Under the pieces are notes generated by a model, which was given only the letters and a program-made list of their open reading frames with translations, made no database searches and was not told the DNA's origin. Made by a program: the position numbers and the translations under genes. From positions 124,001-188,000 of the forward strand of contig NZ_AUHF01000008.1 of the NCBI RefSeq assembly GCF_000423045.1: 64,000 nt of DNA. The letters are read 5' to 3'. The DNA comes from Christiangramia portivictoriae DSM 23547 (GTDB taxonomy: Bacteria > Bacteroidota > Bacteroidia > Flavobacteriales > Flavobacteriaceae). Positions 18,714 through 27,741 of the stretch are shown here, piece after piece. Numbering within the stretch: position 1 is the stretch's first letter; the number at the start of each line of letters is the position of its first letter.

Positions 18714-19586
18714 TTATAATACTCTTTTTATTCCACTAAATTCCTCCCTGTACTGGCTAGGTGTACAGTTCTTATTCTTTTTAAAAACACGATTAAAATT
18801 TGCAATATTATTGAACCCACATTTAAAGGCAATTTCGGCTATGCTTAATTCCTTCTCAATTAACCATCTTGCGGCATAACCAATCCTGGTATCATTAACG
18901 TATTCAATAAAGGTTTTTCCTGTCCTGCGTTTAATAAATCGATTAAAAGAAACCGGGCTCATATTTACAACATCCGAGATCTCCTTCAGGCTTATCTTTT
19001 TTTGATAATTCTCCTGTATATACTCATATATTTTCTTAATCTTATCACTGTTTTCAAAGTTTTTATTTTCTGAAATATATGATGAAAGGAGATGTTGATT
19101 TCTGGAATTTGCAAGGTCATGTAAGATGGAAATCAGCTCCAGAAAATAATCAATACTATCTATTTTAGATAATCTAAGTATTTTTGGTTTTATTTCTTTT
19201 GAAATCTTTTCTGAGAACAATATTCCGTGGGCAGACCTTTCAAACATATCCTTTATCGGCTTCATTATTCTTCGGCTTAACAGCTTATCATCAAAAAGGT
19301 CGTTATGAAATTGAATCGTTATTTCATGAATATCCTTATTGCTACAGTTGTGGATTTCCCAACCATGATTCAGGTTTGGCCCCACAAGTACTAACTCGAT
19401 ATTATCAATTTCCTCCAGACTATCACCCACTACTCGCCGAACACCTTTACCATTTAAAATAAAATTAAGCTCATACTCAGGATGAAAATGAATTGGAAAA
19501 TCAAAATCATCCTTGATTCTATCAAAAACAAGGAAGCTATCTTCAGGGGCCAGGGGTGTAATTTCCCGGTGTATCTCCTTTTGCAT
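18714..19586 (-). CDS. AraC-family transcriptional regulator (cupin sensor + HTH)
   Basis: A 290-residue protein with no signal peptide. Residues 1-170 form a cupin-type sugar-sensing domain (FDFPIHFHPEYELNFIL, NLNHGWEIHNC). Residues about 185-288 are the double HTH of AraC/XylS proteins (ISLKEISDVVNMSPVSFNRF and IAEIAFKCGFNNIANFNRVF, with FKKNKNCTPSQYRE). It is divergent from the plus-strand GH26-SSS-GH130 operon and just ahead of the GH5 and SusC genes, so it is the probable activator of both arms. The inducer is probably an imported manno-oligosaccharide or its product; this is inferred from position. Confidence 0.9.
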   Translation of the reverse strand: MQKEIHREITPLAPEDSFLVFDRIKDDFDFPIHFHPEYELNFILNGKGVRRVVGDSLEEIDNIELVLVGPNLNHGWEIHNCSNKDIHEITIQFHNDLFDDKLLSRRIMKPIKDMFERSAHGILFSEKISKEIKPKILRLSKIDSIDYFLELISILHDLANSRNQHLLSSYISENKNFENSDKIKKIYEYIQENYQKKISLKEISDVVNMSPVSFNRFIKRRTGKTFIEYVNDTRIGYAARWLIEKELSIAEIAFKCGFNNIANFNRVFKKNKNCTPSQYREEFSGIKRVL

Positions 19587-19795
19587 ATTCTATTAATTAC
19601 GATTGAGAAAAAATTTAATCAAGAATTGACAATATTCTATTAAAGTTCAATAACCGTGAAAGTTAAATTTGATATTTCTTAACATTTCAGGCGATTTAAT
19701 TAAATTTTCCTTAAAATTTAGAGATTAAATATATAATAAGACAAAACTAAAGATAAAATATTTTACCAAAAAAATTCAAAATTCACACTTATTAC

Positions 19796-20929
19796 ATGAA
19801 ATATATTGTCAAAATAGGTATTCTTCTAACATTTATTGTATGTATGACATCATGTAAAAGTACGTATCGAATAAATTTAGAGGACATTCACCTTGCTAAT
19901 ATTAAGGCATCAGAAAAAACTAAAATTTTATATGAAAGAATAAAAACCATTCCCAATGATGGTTTCGCTTTTGGACAACAGGATGCTACCATATATGGCA
20001 TAAACTGGAAACAGCCAGATGCCCCTCTTAAAATAAGAAGTGACATCAAAGATGTTTCCGGAAAGCTTCCGGCGGTTCATGGGTACGATCTTGGGCACAT
20101 TGAGTTAAATCATTCTTTCAATCTCGATACGGTTTCCTTTTTGCTAATGAGGGATCAGGTAAAAAAAATGTATAAAAAGGGTGCGATTATTACTTTCAGC
20201 TGGCACCTGGATAACCCGGTGACAGATGGGAGTTCCTGGGATACTACGGCAGCAGTTTCCGAAATTTTAAAGGGTGGTTTAAAGCGAGAAAAATATGAAA
20301 AATGGGTATCCCGACTCTCGGTTTTCTTTAAATCCTTAAATGATGAAAAAGATCAGCCTATACCAGTAGTTTTTAGACCCTTCCATGAAATGAATGGCGG
20401 ATGGTTTTGGTGGGGAGAAGGGAATTGCAGCGCAGAAGACTACAAGGAATTATGGAGACAGACTTTTATCCTACTGCAGCAAAACAATGTTCAAAATCTC
20501 TTATTCGCCTATTCTCCTAACATCATGCAAAGTAAAGAGGACTTTGAAAGATACTATCCCGGTGATGAATATGTTGATATTCTCGGGGTTGACATTTATA
20601 ATTACGGCGGCAAAGAGGCATTCATAAAAAACATTCAAACAAATCTTGAAATCCTGAGATCTGAAGCTCAAAAAAGATCAAAGCCATATGCTCTGACTGA
20701 AACAGGAAATATAAGCCCGGGCTCAGATCCTGACTGGTGGACAAACACCCTTTATGAAGGAATAAAAAAGTCAGGAATTTCCTGGGTGCTTCTATGGAGA
20801 AATGCTCGATTAGATCACTATTTTTCAACATATCCTGATGATATAAGCGCTGAAAATTTTAGAGAGTTCGAGAAACTTGAAGAAAGCCTTTTCCTGGACC
20901 AGGTAAAACAAATTAATTTTAAACTTTAG
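19796..20929 (+). CDS. GH26 beta-mannanase lipoprotein
   Basis: A 377-residue protein with a lipobox (IVCMTSC, Cys20). The GH26 motifs are VVFRPFHEMNGGWFWWG (acid/base Glu198) and ALTETGNISPG (nucleophile Glu302), with the conserved ITFSWHLDNP and YYPGDEYVDILGVDIY. It should be a membrane-anchored mannanase or mannobiohydrolase that delivers mannobiose to the symporter encoded 6 bases downstream. It opens the plus-strand operon (GH26, SSS, GH130, epimerase, GH26, GH5, GH140-like, GH3). A TAAATTTG box at 19664-19671 resembles the Bacteroidota -7 element, but no well-spaced -33 element was found. Confidence 0.92.
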   Translation: MKYIVKIGILLTFIVCMTSCKSTYRINLEDIHLANIKASEKTKILYERIKTIPNDGFAFGQQDATIYGINWKQPDAPLKIRSDIKDVSGKLPAVHGYDLGHIELNHSFNLDTVSFLLMRDQVKKMYKKGAIITFSWHLDNPVTDGSSWDTTAAVSEILKGGLKREKYEKWVSRLSVFFKSLNDEKDQPIPVVFRPFHEMNGGWFWWGEGNCSAEDYKELWRQTFILLQQNNVQNLLFAYSPNIMQSKEDFERYYPGDEYVDILGVDIYNYGGKEAFIKNIQTNLEILRSEAQKRSKPYALTETGNISPGSDPDWWTNTLYEGIKKSGISWVLLWRNARLDHYFSTYPDDISAENFREFEKLEESLFLDQVKQINFKL

Positions 20930-20935
20930 ATTATA

Positions 20936-22777
20936 ATGCTACAGGGTTTTGATGTCATTATCATTTTACTTTATCTCACAGGAACCATCCTTATAGGTCT
21001 CGCTTTTCGTAATAGGGCTAAAAAGAGTAAAGATGATTATTTACTTGGCGGGAAGAGTCTACCATGGTATATGTTGGGACTTTCAAATGCTTCCGGTATG
21101 TTCGATATCTCCGGAACGATGTGGCTGGTAACACTAACCTTTGTATACGGGTTTAAAAGCATTTGGATTCCATGGCTTTGGCCTGTTTTTAATCAGGTTT
21201 TTTTAATGATATACCTTTCTGCCTGGTTAAGAAGATCCAACGTTACTACTGGTGCAGAGTGGATTTTATTCAGGTTTGGAGGCGGTAAAGGTGGACGCAT
21301 GTCCCATACAATAATAGTAGTATTTGCCATTTTAAGTTGTTTAGGATTTCTGGCATATGGATTTATTGGCCTGGGAAAATTTGTTGAAATTTTTATTCCG
21401 TGGGAAATAGTATCAGGCTATATCCCTTTTGAAGTCCCGGCAGCTTATATCCCACATTTTTATGGAATAATTTTCACAATGTTCGCTGTATTTTATTCAG
21501 TTTTGGGAGGAATGTCCGGTATCGTATGGACAGATGTATTACAATATACTGTGATGACAATTTCTTCTATTGCCATAGCGGTGATTGCCTGGCAGGCAAT
21601 GGGTACTAATACTCTGGATGTACCAGATGGATGGATGAATCCTTTCTTTGGATGGGAACTCAATATGGACTGGAGTGGAATTATCGAAGAAGTAAATACC
21701 AAAATTGCCTCTGACGGGTATTCGCTGTTCAGTATATTTTTCATGTTAATGCTGTTTAAAGGTATTTTATCTAGTCTTGCCGGACCTGCCCCTAATTACG
21801 ATATGCAAAAAATCTTATCCACTAAATCCCCATTAGAAGCTGCAAAGATGAGTGCATTTTCCATTTTTGCTCTTATCCCTACCCGATATCTGATGGTAGG
21901 AGGTTTTGGAATACTGGCAGTCTTATTTTATGAAAAATTAGATCTTACCACTGCTGGCATACTTGATTTTGAAAAAATTCTTCCAGCAGCTATAGAACAA
22001 TTTATACCTGTTGGCTTACTCGGATTCTTACTGGCTGGTTTGCTGGCTGCATTTATGTCGACCTTCGCCGGAACTTTAAATGCAGCTCAGGCATATTTAG
22101 TGAACGACATGTACTTAAAACATTATAATCCTAAAGCTGGCCATTATAAGATCAAGAAAATGAATTATGGTAGTGGTATACTAGTAGTGATTATTAGCAT
22201 AATTCTAGGTTTTTTCATTCAGGACGTCAACTCCATACTTCAATGGATCGTTTCTGCATTATATGGAAGTTATGTGGTTTCCAACGTCCTTAAATGGCAC
22301 TGGTGGAGATTTAATGGAGCAGGTTACTTCTGGGGAATGCTGTCTGGAATGCTTCCTGCCATGATCTTTCCTATTTTCACAGATACCCTTGATTTATATT
22401 ATTTCCCGATAATACTTTTAATTTCTATTGCGGGAAGTGTCATTGGAACTTATTCTGCCCCACCTACAGAAGAAGAAGTTCTTAAAGATTTTTATAGACG
22501 TACAAAACCATGGGGCTTCTGGAAACCAATCTTTGAAAAAGTAAAGACGGAAGATCCAGCATTCGAAAGAAATACGGCTTTTGGACGTGATATGTTTAAT
22601 GTCATTATTGGAACTATTGCTCAAACACTTCTGGTAGTGGCTCCGCTTTATCTCATTCTGCACCAAAATTTACCATTACTGGTTTCACTTGCAGTTCTTG
22701 GTGTTTGCATATTAATCCTCAAAAAGAACTGGTGGGATAAAATAAAAATTGAAAATAATATTAGAAGTAAATACTAA
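20936..22777 (+). CDS. SSS-family sodium:solute symporter (probable beta-mannobiose importer)
   Basis: A 613-residue inner-membrane protein with roughly 13-14 hydrophobic segments starting at residue 5 (FDVIIILLYLTGTILIGLAF). The SSS core is recognisable in KDDYLLGGKSLPWYMLGLS and in the GLLAAFMSTFAGTLNAAQAY segment. The family co-transports sugars or other solutes with Na+. It sits between a GH26 mannanase and GH130_1 plus mannobiose epimerase, so the likely cargo is mannobiose or a short manno-oligosaccharide. Its stop is five bases before the start I favour for the next gene. Confidence 0.9.
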   Translation: MLQGFDVIIILLYLTGTILIGLAFRNRAKKSKDDYLLGGKSLPWYMLGLSNASGMFDISGTMWLVTLTFVYGFKSIWIPWLWPVFNQVFLMIYLSAWLRRSNVTTGAEWILFRFGGGKGGRMSHTIIVVFAILSCLGFLAYGFIGLGKFVEIFIPWEIVSGYIPFEVPAAYIPHFYGIIFTMFAVFYSVLGGMSGIVWTDVLQYTVMTISSIAIAVIAWQAMGTNTLDVPDGWMNPFFGWELNMDWSGIIEEVNTKIASDGYSLFSIFFMLMLFKGILSSLAGPAPNYDMQKILSTKSPLEAAKMSAFSIFALIPTRYLMVGGFGILAVLFYEKLDLTTAGILDFEKILPAAIEQFIPVGLLGFLLAGLLAAFMSTFAGTLNAAQAYLVNDMYLKHYNPKAGHYKIKKMNYGSGILVVIISIILGFFIQDVNSILQWIVSALYGSYVVSNVLKWHWWRFNGAGYFWGMLSGMLPAMIFPIFTDTLDLYYFPIILLISIAGSVIGTYSAPPTEEEVLKDFYRRTKPWGFWKPIFEKVKTEDPAFERNTAFGRDMFNVIIGTIAQTLLVVAPLYLILHQNLPLLVSLAVLGVCILILKKNWWDKIKIENNIRSKY

Positions 22778-22781
22778 TACA

Positions 22782-23978
22782 ATGGATTTTACGCATAAAA
22801 ACAAAGACGCAGGGAAAATGGTTAATTATGACCGTTTATTGAAAAATCATACGGAATTGCTCGAAAGACCAAATTTCCCTGAGGAATATTCTAATGGAAT
22901 ATTTGAAAGATACACTAATCCGGTAGTGACTGCTAAACACACTCCGCTAGCCTGGAGATATGATTTTAATCCGGAAACGAATCCTTTCGGTCTTGAAAGA
23001 ATTGGTATCAATGCCACATTCAATCCGGGAGCAATGAAATGGAAAGGAAAGTATGTTCTGGCGGTAAGAGTAGAAGGTAGCGATCGAAAATCATTTTTCG
23101 CCATGGCGGAAAGTCCAAATGGCGTAGATAATTTTAAATTCTGGGAGAAACCGGTGGTAATGCCACAATACGGCGAACCCGATACCAACGTTTATGACAT
23201 GCGCCTCACCCAACATGAAGATGGGTGGGTCTATGGTGTTTTTTGTACGGAAAGAAAAGATAAAAAAATCGGGGATACCACGGCTGCCGTGGCAAATGCC
23301 GGAATAGCCAGGACAAAAGACCTTATAAACTGGGAGAGACTGCCAGACCTAGTATCAAATTCCGGTCAACAGCGAAACGTGGTGATGCATCCCGAATTTG
23401 TAAATGGGAAGTATGCTCTTTATACCAGGCCTCAGGACGGCTTTATTGAAGTGGGAAGCGGTGGCGGAATTGGCCTTGGATTTATTAAGGATATCACTAA
23501 TCCTGTGTTGGAAGACGAAAAGATCATCAATCAAAAGGTGTATCACACTATTTATGAAATGAAAAACGGTCTCGGCCCGGCTCCCATCAAAACGGAAGAA
23601 GGCTGGCTTCATCTTGCACATGGCGTACGGAATACCGCAGGGGGATTAAGATATACACTGTATCTATTCATGACCGATTTGCATGATATTTCTAAAGTCA
23701 TCTATCAGCCTGCGGGTTATTTTATGGCGCCAAATTATGAAGAAACCGTTGGAGATGTTCCGAATGTCCTCTTCGGGAATGGATGGATAAAAGATGACGA
23801 CGGCAAGATTTTTATTTATTACGCCTCTTCAGATACCAGGTCACATGTGGCGGTGTCTTCATTAGAGAGACTTTTGGATTATGTAAAAAACACTAAGCAG
23901 GATGAATTTACCTCTGCTGCTTCGGTTAAAAACATTCTGTGTCAAATAGAGGAAAATAAAAAGTTTAAAAATGACTGA
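22782..23978 (+). CDS. GH130_1 4-O-beta-D-mannosyl-D-glucose phosphorylase
   Basis: A 398-residue cytoplasmic enzyme from the ATG at 22782, placed just after the symporter stop; an in-frame ATG at 22749 inside the symporter gene is less likely. The sequence closely follows the Bacteroides fragilis type enzyme as I remember it: RYTNPVVTAKHTP, NPFGLERIGINATFNPGA, VRVEGSDRKSFFA, TNVYDMRLTQHEDGW (proton-donor Asp139), SQ/GQQRNVVMHPEFVNGKYALYTRPQDG. It phosphorolyses mannosyl-beta-1,4-glucose to alpha-mannose-1-phosphate and glucose, using the product of the next gene. Its end overlaps that gene by 8 bases, so the pair is translationally coupled. Confidence 0.93.
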   Translation: MDFTHKNKDAGKMVNYDRLLKNHTELLERPNFPEEYSNGIFERYTNPVVTAKHTPLAWRYDFNPETNPFGLERIGINATFNPGAMKWKGKYVLAVRVEGSDRKSFFAMAESPNGVDNFKFWEKPVVMPQYGEPDTNVYDMRLTQHEDGWVYGVFCTERKDKKIGDTTAAVANAGIARTKDLINWERLPDLVSNSGQQRNVVMHPEFVNGKYALYTRPQDGFIEVGSGGGIGLGFIKDITNPVLEDEKIINQKVYHTIYEMKNGLGPAPIKTEEGWLHLAHGVRNTAGGLRYTLYLFMTDLHDISKVIYQPAGYFMAPNYEETVGDVPNVLFGNGWIKDDDGKIFIYYASSDTRSHVAVSSLERLLDYVKNTKQDEFTSAASVKNILCQIEENKKFKND

Positions 23979-25158
23979 TCTCTCTTCCGATATAAAAACT
24001 GAACTAAATGAAGAACTGAAAAATATCATTCAGTACTGGAAAGCAAATAGTGTGGATGAAAAACATGGCGGTTTTTTAGGAAAACGAGATCATTTTAATA
24101 CGGAAGTTCCTAATGCAAACAAAGGAGCTATTCTAAACACCAGATTGCTCTGGACTTTTTCGGCAATTGGAAATTTTCAAAAGGATGATTCCTGTCGGGA
24201 ACTTGCTGATAGAGCTTATGATTATTTAAAAAAGTACTTCCATGATAAGGAATACAAAGGTATTTTCTGGGAATTAGATTATAAGGGAAATCCGATTAAA
24301 AAGAGAAAGCAGATCTATGCTCAGGCATTTGCTATTTATGCCTTGGCTGAATATTATAAATTAAGTAATGATCAGGAAGCTTTAAAATTCGCAAACGACC
24401 TGTTTTTTCTGATTGAAAACCATGCCCGGGACAGGAAAAATAATGGTTACCTGGAAGCTTTTCAACAGGATTGGTCTACAATTGAAGATATGCGACTGAG
24501 TAAAAAAGATGATAATTCAGCAAAAACAATGAATACACATCTTCATATTCTGGAAGCATATACAAATCTGTATATCGCTTCAGGAGATATTTCCGTAAAG
24601 GGTGCGCTTATAAACCTAACAGACTTATTCCTCGAAAAATTCCTGGATACTAAAAACATGCATTTTCAACTATTCTTTAATACTGATTGGCAGCGAGCAA
24701 AGAACGTAGTTTCTTATGGTCACGACATAGAAGCCGTCTGGCTTATCATTGAAGCCTGCAAAGCGGTTGAAAATAGTATACTCCTTAAGAAGGCAGAAAA
24801 AGTAGCGGTAGAGGTAGCAGAGGTTTTCCTTAAAGAGGCCTATGTCCCGAATGCGGGAGTGATCAACGAAAAAGATCTGGATTCCGGGGAGGTAGATGAA
24901 GACAGACACTGGTGGCCCCAGGTAGAGGCGATGGTAGGCCTGGATTATGCTTTTAATATATCTGGTGAGAAGAAATTTCTACTGGCCAAAGAAGATATTT
25001 GGGAATACACCAAAGAACACATTAAAGATCATGCCAACGGAGAATGGTTTTTCCGGGTAGATAAGAATAATAATCCCTATGAAACTGAAGATAAACTAAG
25101 CATGTGGAAAGCTCCTTACCACAATTCAAGAGCCTGTATGATACTGCTAAAAAAATGA
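23971..25158 (+). CDS. Cytoplasmic mannobiose/cellobiose 2-epimerase (AGE family)
   Basis: A 395-residue protein without signal peptide. KGAILNTRLLWTFSA, NTHLHILEAYTNLY (His190/192), VVSYGHDIEAVWL (His251) and MWKAPYHNSRACM (His384) match the catalytic layout of cellobiose 2-epimerases. It converts beta-1,4-mannobiose to mannosylglucose for the upstream overlapping GH130_1 phosphorylase, the established mannobiose catabolic pair. A paralogue with a signal peptide lies at 6094. Mannobiose preference over cellobiose comes from the gene neighbourhood. Confidence 0.92.
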   Translation: MTDLSSDIKTELNEELKNIIQYWKANSVDEKHGGFLGKRDHFNTEVPNANKGAILNTRLLWTFSAIGNFQKDDSCRELADRAYDYLKKYFHDKEYKGIFWELDYKGNPIKKRKQIYAQAFAIYALAEYYKLSNDQEALKFANDLFFLIENHARDRKNNGYLEAFQQDWSTIEDMRLSKKDDNSAKTMNTHLHILEAYTNLYIASGDISVKGALINLTDLFLEKFLDTKNMHFQLFFNTDWQRAKNVVSYGHDIEAVWLIIEACKAVENSILLKKAEKVAVEVAEVFLKEAYVPNAGVINEKDLDSGEVDEDRHWWPQVEAMVGLDYAFNISGEKKFLLAKEDIWEYTKEHIKDHANGEWFFRVDKNNNPYETEDKLSMWKAPYHNSRACMILLKK

Positions 25159-25162
25159 AAAA

Positions 25163-26443
25163 ATGAAAAAACATCTATTCCTATTCGTTTTCGTATCGGG
25201 TATTTTTCTTTCCGGTTGTTCCAAGGATGAAATTAGAGAAGAACCTGAACAAACGCCACCAGAAACAGGCGAGAATCCAGAGGAAATTCCTGAAGAAACT
25301 CCGGAGGAAGAAGCGTCTATAAGCTTTTTTCCTTCAGAAACTCCCGCTATTATGGTAGATGCTGCTGCAACAGCCGAAACCGTTGCACTTTTTTATAATC
25401 TAAAAGCGATTTCATATTCCAGATTTATCATTGGTCAACAGGATGCTTTTTCTTCATTTTATAATGATAACGATGGTTATTCTGATATGAAAAAGCTAAC
25501 GGGGAGCGATCCCGGAATGCTGGGGTCTGACTTTATGTTTATTACCGACGATCAAAATAATGGCGAAGCCAATAACTGGTTCTATCAGCAGGAGCAGCTT
25601 ATTAAGGAAAAGACCATAGAAGCCTATGATAAAGGGATGGTGAATATCTTCTGCTGGCATTTAAGGGAACCTTACGAGGGAGATGATTTTTACACTTCTG
25701 AAATGACAGAATTTCAAAAAGCAAATGCATTTAAAAGTATTCTTCCGGGAGGCGCTAATCATGAATATTACAAACAAAAACTCCAGAAAGTAGCAGAATT
25801 TACGAAACATCTTAAAGGTTCAGATGGAAGTGTGATTCCTATAATTTTCAGGCCGTTTCATGAATTCGATAAAGACTTTTTCTGGTGGGGGGCACCTTAT
25901 AGCACTACCCAGGAATTTATTTCCCTCTGGAGGTTTACCGTGGAATATTTGAGAGATGACCTTGGAGTAAATAATATTCTATATGCTTTTTCTCCAGATA
26001 ACAGCTACTTTACTACTACATCCTATCTGCAAAGATATCCCGGTGATGAATATGTAGACATTGTGGGAATGGATAATTATGGAGATTTAGCTAATCAGCA
26101 GGGTGCCAACCTCGGAACTGCCAATCAAAAATTAAAAGTGGTTTCAGATCTCGCAGAAGAAAGAGTGAAAATACCTGCTTTTACTGAAACTGGTTATTTT
26201 GTGAGCGCCGGAACTACTCTCGCTCCTAATTTTTATTCTGATAATCTCTACAAGATTTTAACTGATAATGATATCAATATTGGCTTTATGATGTTCTGGC
26301 AAAATTCTGCCGATTCTTATACCGTTCCGGTTCCAGGGACAGACGGAGCAGAAGATTTTATGGATTTTATAGAGAAAGATGATGCCTGGCTATTAGATGA
26401 TATGCCAAATATTTATGACCTCCCTGAAGATAATAATGCCTAA
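25163..26443 (+). CDS. GH26 beta-mannanase lipoprotein with acidic Pro/Glu linker
   Basis: A 426-residue protein with a lipobox (IFLSGC, Cys19) and a Pro/Glu-rich linker at 22-50 that holds the enzyme away from the membrane. This is typical of surface endo-acting enzymes. The GH26 signatures are IIFRPFHEFDKDFFWWG (acid/base Glu234; HEFD replaces the common HEMN) and AFTETGYFVSAG (nucleophile Glu342). It begins 4 bases after the epimerase stop. It is probably the surface endo-mannanase that starts mannan breakdown before SusCD uptake. The altered HEFD motif suggests different subsite chemistry from the other two GH26 proteins here. Confidence 0.9.
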   Translation: MKKHLFLFVFVSGIFLSGCSKDEIREEPEQTPPETGENPEEIPEETPEEEASISFFPSETPAIMVDAAATAETVALFYNLKAISYSRFIIGQQDAFSSFYNDNDGYSDMKKLTGSDPGMLGSDFMFITDDQNNGEANNWFYQQEQLIKEKTIEAYDKGMVNIFCWHLREPYEGDDFYTSEMTEFQKANAFKSILPGGANHEYYKQKLQKVAEFTKHLKGSDGSVIPIIFRPFHEFDKDFFWWGAPYSTTQEFISLWRFTVEYLRDDLGVNNILYAFSPDNSYFTTTSYLQRYPGDEYVDIVGMDNYGDLANQQGANLGTANQKLKVVSDLAEERVKIPAFTETGYFVSAGTTLAPNFYSDNLYKILTDNDINIGFMMFWQNSADSYTVPVPGTDGAEDFMDFIEKDDAWLLDDMPNIYDLPEDNNA

Positions 26444-26444
26444 A

Positions 26445-27740
26445 ATGAAAATATTCAAGATCCTTTTTTCCATCTTTTCTCTGGTACTAATTTCCTGTGG
26501 AGGAGTACAGAAAATCACCGTTAAAGATGGAAAATTCTTAAAAGGCAATAAGCCTTATTATTTTGTAGGGGCTAATTACTGGTATGGTCCTCTCATTGCC
26601 GCCAGCAATATTGGGGATAGGGAAAGACTTATTAAAGAGCTGGACCTTATGGATAGCCTCGGTATCGATAATCTCAGGATCCTTGTGGGAGCTGAAGGAG
26701 GTAATGAAGACTTTCAGGTGAAACCCGCTTTACAGCCGGAACAGGGTAAATACAATCAGGATCTTCTAAACGGTCTGGATTTTCTTCTTGCTGAAATGGC
26801 TAAAAGAAAGATGTATGCAGTTCTGTACTTAAACAATAACTGGATCTGGTCTGGCGGGATGTCGGCGTATCTCAACTGGAATGGGTATGGCGAAGTTGCT
26901 AATCCCTTTTTAGAAAAATACAGCTGGCCAGATTATTTTGAATATACACAGCAATTCCATACCTGTACGCCTTGCAGGGAAGCATTCAAAGATCATATCC
27001 GTTTTATCCTGGGAAGGACCAATTCCTATAACGGTAAAAAATATACTGAAGACAATACCATCATGTCCTGGCAGGTGGCCAATGAACCTCGCATATTTAC
27101 CGAAGAAGACCGGGAACCTTTCAAAGACTGGTTAAATGAAGTGGTAAGCATTTTAGAAGAACTGGACCCTGATACCTTGATTTCCACGGGAGCCGAAGGA
27201 AAAGCAAGCTATCTTCAGGAAATTGATACCTATAAAATACTTCATGAAAATCCGGATATAGATTATTTGACCATGCATATGTGGCCAAAAAACTGGCAGT
27301 GGTATTCTCCCGAAAATGAAGTGGAAACTCTTAAGATTTCTATTGATAATGCTTCAAATTATATAGATGAACATATAGAAGTGGCTAAGGAGCTTAAAAA
27401 ACCTATCGTAATTTCCGAATTTGGATTTCCCAGAGCTAAAGAGAGTCTTTCACCAGAAGCTGCTGTAGAGAATCGCGACGATTTCTATGAAGCGCTTTTC
27501 TCTGAACTGAAGGAGAGTTTTGAAAGCGAAAACGTACTTGCCGGATTAAATTTCTGGGGCTTTGGTGGCTTCGCAAAAACGAACCCGGCGACAGGTAAAT
27601 GGAAAGAAGGTGATGATTTTAGTGCTGATCCTCCTCAGGAACCTCAAGGCCTTAATACGGTTTTTGCTTCAGATCTCAGCACCTTGCAATTGATTTACAA
27701 TTACAATCAGATCTTAAATCCGGAAGCTTTGGAGGATTAA
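26445..27740 (+). CDS. GH5 (subfamily 7-like) endo-beta-1,4-mannanase lipoprotein
   Basis: The preferred start is the ATG at 26445, one base after the previous stop, giving 431 residues beginning MKIFKILFSIFSLVLISCGG (lipobox Cys18). Earlier in-frame starts overlap the GH26 gene. The barrel carries YFVGANYWYGP, MSWQVANEPRIF (acid/base Glu214), TMHMWPKNW and IVISEFGFPR (nucleophile Glu325), the layout of GH5_7 mannanases. It should hydrolyse internal mannan bonds at the cell envelope, complementing the GH26 enzymes. The next gene begins one base after its stop. Confidence 0.88.
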   Translation: MKIFKILFSIFSLVLISCGGVQKITVKDGKFLKGNKPYYFVGANYWYGPLIAASNIGDRERLIKELDLMDSLGIDNLRILVGAEGGNEDFQVKPALQPEQGKYNQDLLNGLDFLLAEMAKRKMYAVLYLNNNWIWSGGMSAYLNWNGYGEVANPFLEKYSWPDYFEYTQQFHTCTPCREAFKDHIRFILGRTNSYNGKKYTEDNTIMSWQVANEPRIFTEEDREPFKDWLNEVVSILEELDPDTLISTGAEGKASYLQEIDTYKILHENPDIDYLTMHMWPKNWQWYSPENEVETLKISIDNASNYIDEHIEVAKELKKPIVISEFGFPRAKESLSPEAAVENRDDFYEALFSELKESFESENVLAGLNFWGFGGFAKTNPATGKWKEGDDFSADPPQEPQGLNTVFASDLSTLQLIYNYNQILNPEALED

Positions 27741-27741
27741 T

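Noticed and set aside
19664-19671. TAAATTTG as the promoter of the plus-strand mannan operon
   Set aside because: It matches the -7 consensus, but no TTG or TTTG lies at the usual spacing upstream; the nearest is 35 bases away. I mention it only in the gene entry.
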